A stretch of 9,788 nt of DNA, taken from the NCBI GenBank assembly GCA_023258935.1, contig JAHFRG010000058.1:1-9788 (forward strand), written 5' to 3'. Below the pieces are notes generated by a model. That model did no database searches, was not told where the DNA came from, and worked only from the letters and a program-made list of their open reading frames with translations. Each line of letters begins with the position of its first letter. Positions within the stretch are counted from its first letter, which is position 1. The stretch comes from Betaproteobacteria bacterium. GTDB lineage: Bacteria > Pseudomonadota > Gammaproteobacteria > Burkholderiales > JAHFRG01. The translations under genes and the position numbers were made by a program. Below, piece after piece: positions 6,387 to 9,788 of the stretch.

Positions 6387-6433
6387 GCTCAATATAACTT
6401 ATTGAATATAGATGAATTTAAGTATAGATAGCA

Positions 6434-6449
6434 TGGCATGCAATTTGCT
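6434..6449 (+). promoter_or_regulatory. Sigma-54 (-24/-12) promoter of pilA copy 2
   Basis: Identical -24/-12 element, TGGCATGCAATTTGCT, with correct GG-to-GC spacing. Predicted start is near 6460. As it lies after the terminator of copy 1, the second pilin gene should be transcribed independently. Confidence 0.85.
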
Positions 6450-6497
6450 CCCTAATATGCTTGCAATACGTAATCATGATTTAACTACAATTTTTTT

Positions 6498-6502
6498 AGG
6501 AG
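6498..6502 (+). promoter_or_regulatory. Ribosome binding site deciding the pilA start (copy 2)
   Basis: AGGAG is 8 nt before the ATG at 6511, as in copy 1. Confidence 0.85.
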
Positions 6503-6510
6503 CTATGCAC

Positions 6511-6948
6511 ATGAAACTTTTACAAAAAGGCTTTACCTTGATTGAGTTAATGATCGTGGTAGCCATTATTGGTATTCTGGCCGCAGTAGCGATTCCGGCT
6601 TATCAAGACTACACGGCACGTGCTCAAGTAACTGAAGCGGTGGAACTGCTATCCGGCGGCAAAACCGCGATGGCCGAGTACTATGCCGACAAGGGCGTAT
6701 GGCCTCTGGCCTCGTCTTCAACGATGGGCAATACCATTGGCAAATACGTGGCGGGCATTGGCATCACCGTGGGAGCCGGTATCTCCGGCCCGTTGACGCT
6801 GCGAGCGACCATGAAAGCCACCGGGGTTAACACGTTGATTCAAGGCATGACCTTGTTCTTGAAGACCGTGGATGGCGGCAAAAACTGGAGCTGCTCGGAC
6901 AACACCGCCACAATTCTGGCCAGATACCGTCCGGCTGCGTGCAGGTAA
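6511..6948 (+). CDS. pilA: Type IV major pilin precursor, copy 2
   Basis: Encodes the same 145-residue prepilin as the first copy, without any nucleotide difference: 7-residue leader, mature N terminus FTLIE with Glu5, and C128/C144 disulfide pair. Because coding and control sequences are both identical, the two genes should give the same product at similar levels, so the likely effects are on dosage or as a recombination reserve. In many species tandem pilin genes have diverged; perfect identity implies a recent duplication or ongoing gene conversion. The start is chosen by the same leader, Shine-Dalgarno and promoter arguments. The gene is followed by its terminator and then, 39 bp later, by the glycosyltransferase gene, which some read-through could reach. 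Confidence 0.96.
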   Translation: MKLLQKGFTLIELMIVVAIIGILAAVAIPAYQDYTARAQVTEAVELLSGGKTAMAEYYADKGVWPLASSSTMGNTIGKYVAGIGITVGAGISGPLTLRATMKATGVNTLIQGMTLFLKTVDGGKNWSCSDNTATILARYRPAACR

Positions 6949-6969
6949 TTTAAGCACGCTTTTACTACA

Positions 6970-7002
6970 AAACCCGCCCAGTTTTCAGGGCGGGTTTTTT
7001 TT
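6970..7002 (+). terminator. Intrinsic terminator of pilA copy 2
   Basis: Same 10-bp GC-rich stem and 8-nt loop as copy 1, here followed by eight T. It separates the pilin from the glycosyltransferase gene that starts at 7042. No convincing promoter is visible in the 39 bp between, so partial read-through or a promoter inside the pilin unit may drive that gene. Confidence 0.95.
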
Positions 7003-7041
7003 GCATAACACCGCCTGGTACAGAAGTATGAAAATAATAAT

Positions 7042-8970
7042 ATGTTGCGCCTGAACGCGAACCCCGGAACAATCGCGGTTGCCGGACTTCTCGCGCTCCT
7101 GATTACCGCATGTGCGTTGTACTGGCCGGGCCTGAGCGGAGGCTTTCTTCTCGACGATTTTCCGAATCTCAAGGGTTTGGAGCGCATCAAAGAGCCTGCG
7201 AGCCTGCGGCAGATTGCGGAGTTTGTCATGTCAGGTATTTCCGGACCGCTTGGCAGGCCGCTGCCGCTGCTCACTTTCGCCGCGCAGCACGCTGCCTGGC
7301 CAATGGATGCCCGCGCATTCAAGCTCTTCAATCTGCTCCTACATCTGGTCAATGGCTGCCTGCTGTTCGTGCTGTTCAAAAAAATCGGCGAAATTCTCGC
7401 CTACCAGAAAAAACAGGCGCTCACCCTGGCTTTTTTCACCAGCGCTATCTGGCTGCTTCATCCAATACAGATTTCCTCAGTGCTCTACGTCATACAGCGC
7501 ATGAGTGAGCTTTGCGCGCTGTTCACGCTCGCCGGCCTGTTGGCTTTTGTGTATGGACGGGAAATGCTCATCACAGGCAAGCTTAGAGCCGGCTATGCAT
7601 GGGCGTCCTGCGGCATGGTTTTCGGCATGACGCTGGCTTGCTTGAGCAAGGAAAACGGCATCTTGCTCGCGGCCTATGTCTGGGTGATTGAAGCGACCTT
7701 GTTTGCTGAGTTGTCAAAGCCACCCCGCTGGAAAATCTGGCTTGGCGTTTTTGTTTACCTGCCGCTCGCGCTGGCTGTGGCTTATCTCGTCCTGCGGGGT
7801 GAGGCAATATTCGCCGGCTATCAACTGCGCGATTTCAGTCTTGCCGAGCGCTTGCTCACCGAATCGCGCATCCTGATTGAATATCTCGGCAAGATTTTTC
7901 TCCCGCGGCCCCTGTCATTGGGCTTGCTTTATGACGACTATCCGATCTCGCGCGGCTTGTTCGAGCCGCTCTCGACCATGCTGGCAATCGCGGCGATAGC
8001 GGCTTTGCTCGGTGTTGCGATAAAATACCGCCGGCGTCATGCCGTGCTGAGTTTCGCCATTGGATGGTTTTTCGCGGGACATGCGCTGGAAGCGACCGTT
8101 ATCCCGCTTGAGCTTTACTACGAGCACCGCAACTATCTGCCCATGGCGGGGCCGTTGTTTGCCGCGGTTTTTTACGTTGGCCAGCTGCGCCAGCATCTAG
8201 GCATACGGCTGCCGGGCCTGATTCCGGCCATTGCTTCGCTCATACTCGCCCTGCTTTGCGCGATGACCTGGAACGAGAGCCGGCTGTGGGGCAACGTGTT
8301 TAAACAAGCTGTGGTCTGGGCAAGCGAGAAGCCGACGTCAAGCCGCGCCCAGGAATATCTTGCGGGCATCTGGATTGTGGATGGAAAATATGCCGAAGCC
8401 GCCAAGGTGTTCCAACACATGACCGAGCTGCATCCGCAGGATGCGCGCGGCTTCATGAACTGGCTGGTTCTGGGATGCAAAGACCCCGATTTACCCATGC
8501 CGGTTATGGACGCAGTGGCCGCCCGGCTAAGAATCAGCGCATACTCAAGCGTTCCGGTGTTGACTCTGGAGTGGATGGTGCAGCGGCGCGAAAACAACGA
8601 GTGCCAGCGTCCGGGCTATAGTGAATTGAAACAGGCAATCGAGGCTTTGCAGCAAAATCCGCGCTACACGCTGCATGCCAATCTGCTTTACGCGCTCCTG
8701 GCTAGGCTGTACGCGACCGAGGGTCTGCTCGATTCAGCGATGAAAGCCATGGACCAGGCCTTTCAACTCAACCCTGAGCCCGATTACGCGCTCATCCAGA
8801 TGAAATGGCTGGCCAGCGCCGGCCTGTATCACGACGCCCGGCGTTATCTGGAGAGGGCACGCGAGGCCAACCGGCGTCATTTGTCCACGCGCTGGATTTA
8901 CGAGCCGGAGCTGGATATGTGGGAAGCGGCGCTGGAGCGCGCGACTGAGGGGAACAAGGTATACCAATGA
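7042..8970 (+). CDS. GT-C-type membrane glycosyltransferase with C-terminal TPR repeats (TMTC/PMT-like)
   Basis: Polytopic membrane protein of 642 residues. About ten hydrophobic segments lie between residues 9 and 410, followed by a soluble part (about 430-640) with TPR-like helix pairs near 436-466, 548-578 and 582-612. Motifs in order: an acidic pair D38/D39 in the first extracytoplasmic loop (GGFLLDDFPNL), GRPL at 71-74, NLLLHLVN at 97-104, LHPIQ at 139-143, SKENG at 202-206 and EHRNYLP at 361-367. The same order (DD, RPL, LLHxVN, HP, KExG, ExRxYLP) is found in TMTC-type O-mannosyltransferases, GT-C enzymes that move a sugar from a polyprenyl-phosphate donor to protein Ser/Thr. I infer an O-glycosyltransferase active on the periplasmic side. 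No Wzy_C ligase domain is seen. It overlaps the next gene by ATGA, indicating translational coupling. ATG 7042 is chosen for its short N-terminus before the first membrane helix; its Shine-Dalgarno is weak. Acceptor and sugar are unknown. Confidence 0.75.
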   Translation: MLRLNANPGTIAVAGLLALLITACALYWPGLSGGFLLDDFPNLKGLERIKEPASLRQIAEFVMSGISGPLGRPLPLLTFAAQHAAWPMDARAFKLFNLLLHLVNGCLLFVLFKKIGEILAYQKKQALTLAFFTSAIWLLHPIQISSVLYVIQRMSELCALFTLAGLLAFVYGREMLITGKLRAGYAWASCGMVFGMTLACLSKENGILLAAYVWVIEATLFAELSKPPRWKIWLGVFVYLPLALAVAYLVLRGEAIFAGYQLRDFSLAERLLTESRILIEYLGKIFLPRPLSLGLLYDDYPISRGLFEPLSTMLAIAAIAALLGVAIKYRRRHAVLSFAIGWFFAGHALEATVIPLELYYEHRNYLPMAGPLFAAVFYVGQLRQHLGIRLPGLIPAIASLILALLCAMTWNESRLWGNVFKQAVVWASEKPTSSRAQEYLAGIWIVDGKYAEAAKVFQHMTELHPQDARGFMNWLVLGCKDPDLPMPVMDAVAARLRISAYSSVPVLTLEWMVQRRENNECQRPGYSELKQAIEALQQNPRYTLHANLLYALLARLYATEGLLDSAMKAMDQAFQLNPEPDYALIQMKWLASAGLYHDARRYLERAREANRRHLSTRWIYEPELDMWEAALERATEGNKVYQ

Positions 8971-9788
8971 CCGTTTACAGCATCATTCTTCCGGCAAAAA
9001 ACGAGGCCGCTGCGCTGGAGTTACTTCTGCCGCAGCTGCGCGAACTGTTTGCCAACGAGGAAATAATCGTGGTTGACGACGGTTCCACCGATCAAACCTT
9101 GGCGGTGTGTGAAGCCAACAGCGTGCGCGTGGTTGCTCACCCCCACAGCATGGGCAACGGCGCTGCAGTTAAAAGCGGGGCGCGAGCGGCCACCGGCGAC
9201 ATTCTGATTTTTATGGACGCCGACGGCCAACACCGGCCATCGGATATTTCCGGTCTTGTGGAAAAATTCAAACAAGGGTTCGAAATGGTGGTGGGCGCGC
9301 GCACCAGCGGATCACAAGCTGGAGCCCACCGCGCATTTGCCAATTCTTTTTACAACAAGCTGGCAACCTGGATGGTAGGGCAAGACGTTGAGGATTTGAC
9401 CTCGGGTTTCAGAGTGGTTAAAGCGGATAAATTCCGCAAGTTTCTTTACCTATTGCCCAACGGGTTTTCATATCCTACTACCGTTACCATGAGTTTTTTC
9501 CGCGCCGGACTCCCGGTGGCGTATGTACCGATCGTCGCACCGAAACGGGTCGGGAAAAGTCATATCCGCTTGTTGCGTGACGGCGGAAGGTTTCTGCTTA
9601 TCATTTTCAAGATTGGTACGCTTTACTCCCCGCTGCGCTTGTTCCTGCCGATCAGTCTGTTCTTTTTTCTCACCGGATTGAGTTACTACCTATATACCTT
9701 CTTGACGATTCACCGCTTCACCAATATGAGTGCATTGCTTTTCATTACTTCCGTGCTGATTTTTCTGATCGGGCTGGTATCGGAACAG
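8967..9788 (+). CDS. Family 2 glycosyltransferase, polyprenyl-phosphate sugar synthase type (3' end outside window)
   Basis: The frame is open from the ATG at 8967 to the last base (274 residues seen, no stop). It starts MTVYSIILPAKNEA, typical of GT-A family 2 enzymes, with VVDDGSTD (D37/D38) binding the nucleotide and the DxD motif D84-A85-D86 in FMDADGQH binding metal. GNGAAVKSGARAATGD is the usual DPM1/ArnC-like segment, and EDLTSGFRV follows near 142-150. After the catalytic domain come two hydrophobic stretches, about 225-247 and 255-271, as in polyprenyl-phosphate glycosyltransferases that load a sugar from a nucleotide donor onto a membrane lipid on the cytoplasmic face. The start overlaps the previous stop (ATGA), with AAGG 7 nt upstream. 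This supports the pair acting together: this enzyme makes the lipid-linked sugar that the GT-C protein uses. The sugar cannot be read from sequence. Confidence 0.88.
   Translation, partial: MTVYSIILPAKNEAAALELLLPQLRELFANEEIIVVDDGSTDQTLAVCEANSVRVVAHPHSMGNGAAVKSGARAATGDILIFMDADGQHRPSDISGLVEKFKQGFEMVVGARTSGSQAGAHRAFANSFYNKLATWMVGQDVEDLTSGFRVVKADKFRKFLYLLPNGFSYPTTVTMSFFRAGLPVAYVPIVAPKRVGKSHIRLLRDGGRFLLIIFKIGTLYSPLRLFLPISLFFFLTGLSYYLYTFLTIHRFTNMSALLFITSVLIFLIGLVSEQ

Larger units (their letters stand above)
6353..7000 (+). repeat. 648-bp perfect direct repeat, copy 2 (pilin unit)
   Basis: Identical to 5378-6025 at offset 975. The match ends within the terminator T-run: this copy has eight T and then GCATAAC, copy 1 has six T and then CGTC. 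The repeated segment is therefore exactly one complete, independently regulated pilin transcription unit. Confidence 0.95.

Noticed and set aside
7001..7041. Promoter for the GT-C gene (TTGCAT and an AAGTAT box)
   Set aside because: The -10 candidate matches the consensus poorly; read-through of the pilin terminator is as likely.
6872..7054. 60-residue plus-strand frame running from the second pilin into the next gene
   Set aside because: It overlaps the pilin in another frame and crosses the terminator hairpin; no Shine-Dalgarno or homology is visible.

Overview
The window looks like a chromosomal stretch from a Gram-negative proteobacterium, most likely a betaproteobacterium (possibly Nitrosomonadales). 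The pointers are a PilA-type pilin with a sigma-54 promoter, a cyclase / metallo-phosphodiesterase / GAF-ATPase / GAF-HD-GYP gene order that I associate with that group, and moderate GC content. The taxon is an inference. All genes are on the + strand.

Left part (1-5342), signalling. In order: the C-terminal part of a class III adenylate cyclase; a truncated metallo-beta-lactamase-fold cyclic-nucleotide phosphodiesterase; a PilB/GspE-type secretion ATPase with an N-terminal GAF domain; and a GAF-HD-GYP protein predicted to degrade c-di-GMP. Spacing is short (79, 56 and 32 bp), so they may be co-transcribed. The set suggests cAMP and c-di-GMP control of type IV pilus function, with the cAMP-degrading arm broken.

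Middle part (5343-7002), pilins. Two copies of a type IV major pilin gene lie in perfect 648-bp direct repeats (5378-6025 and 6353-7000, offset 975 bp). By eye I found no mismatch. Each repeat carries the whole transcription unit: an upstream dyad, an IHF-like site, a -24/-12 sigma-54 promoter, a Shine-Dalgarno, a 145-residue prepilin and an intrinsic terminator. The 327-bp spacer between them holds no gene but contains two tRNA-derived 3' fragments in opposite orientations around a block rich in inverted repeats.

Right part (7003-9788), probable glycosylation. A 642-residue polytopic GT-C-type glycosyltransferase with C-terminal TPR-like repeats resembles the TMTC/PMT-like O-mannosyltransferases of eukaryotes. 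It overlaps by ATGA with a family 2 glycosyltransferase of the polyprenyl-phosphate sugar synthase type that runs off the window. Together they could make a lipid-linked sugar and transfer it to a periplasmic acceptor. The adjacent pilin is the obvious candidate, but nothing in the sequence proves that.
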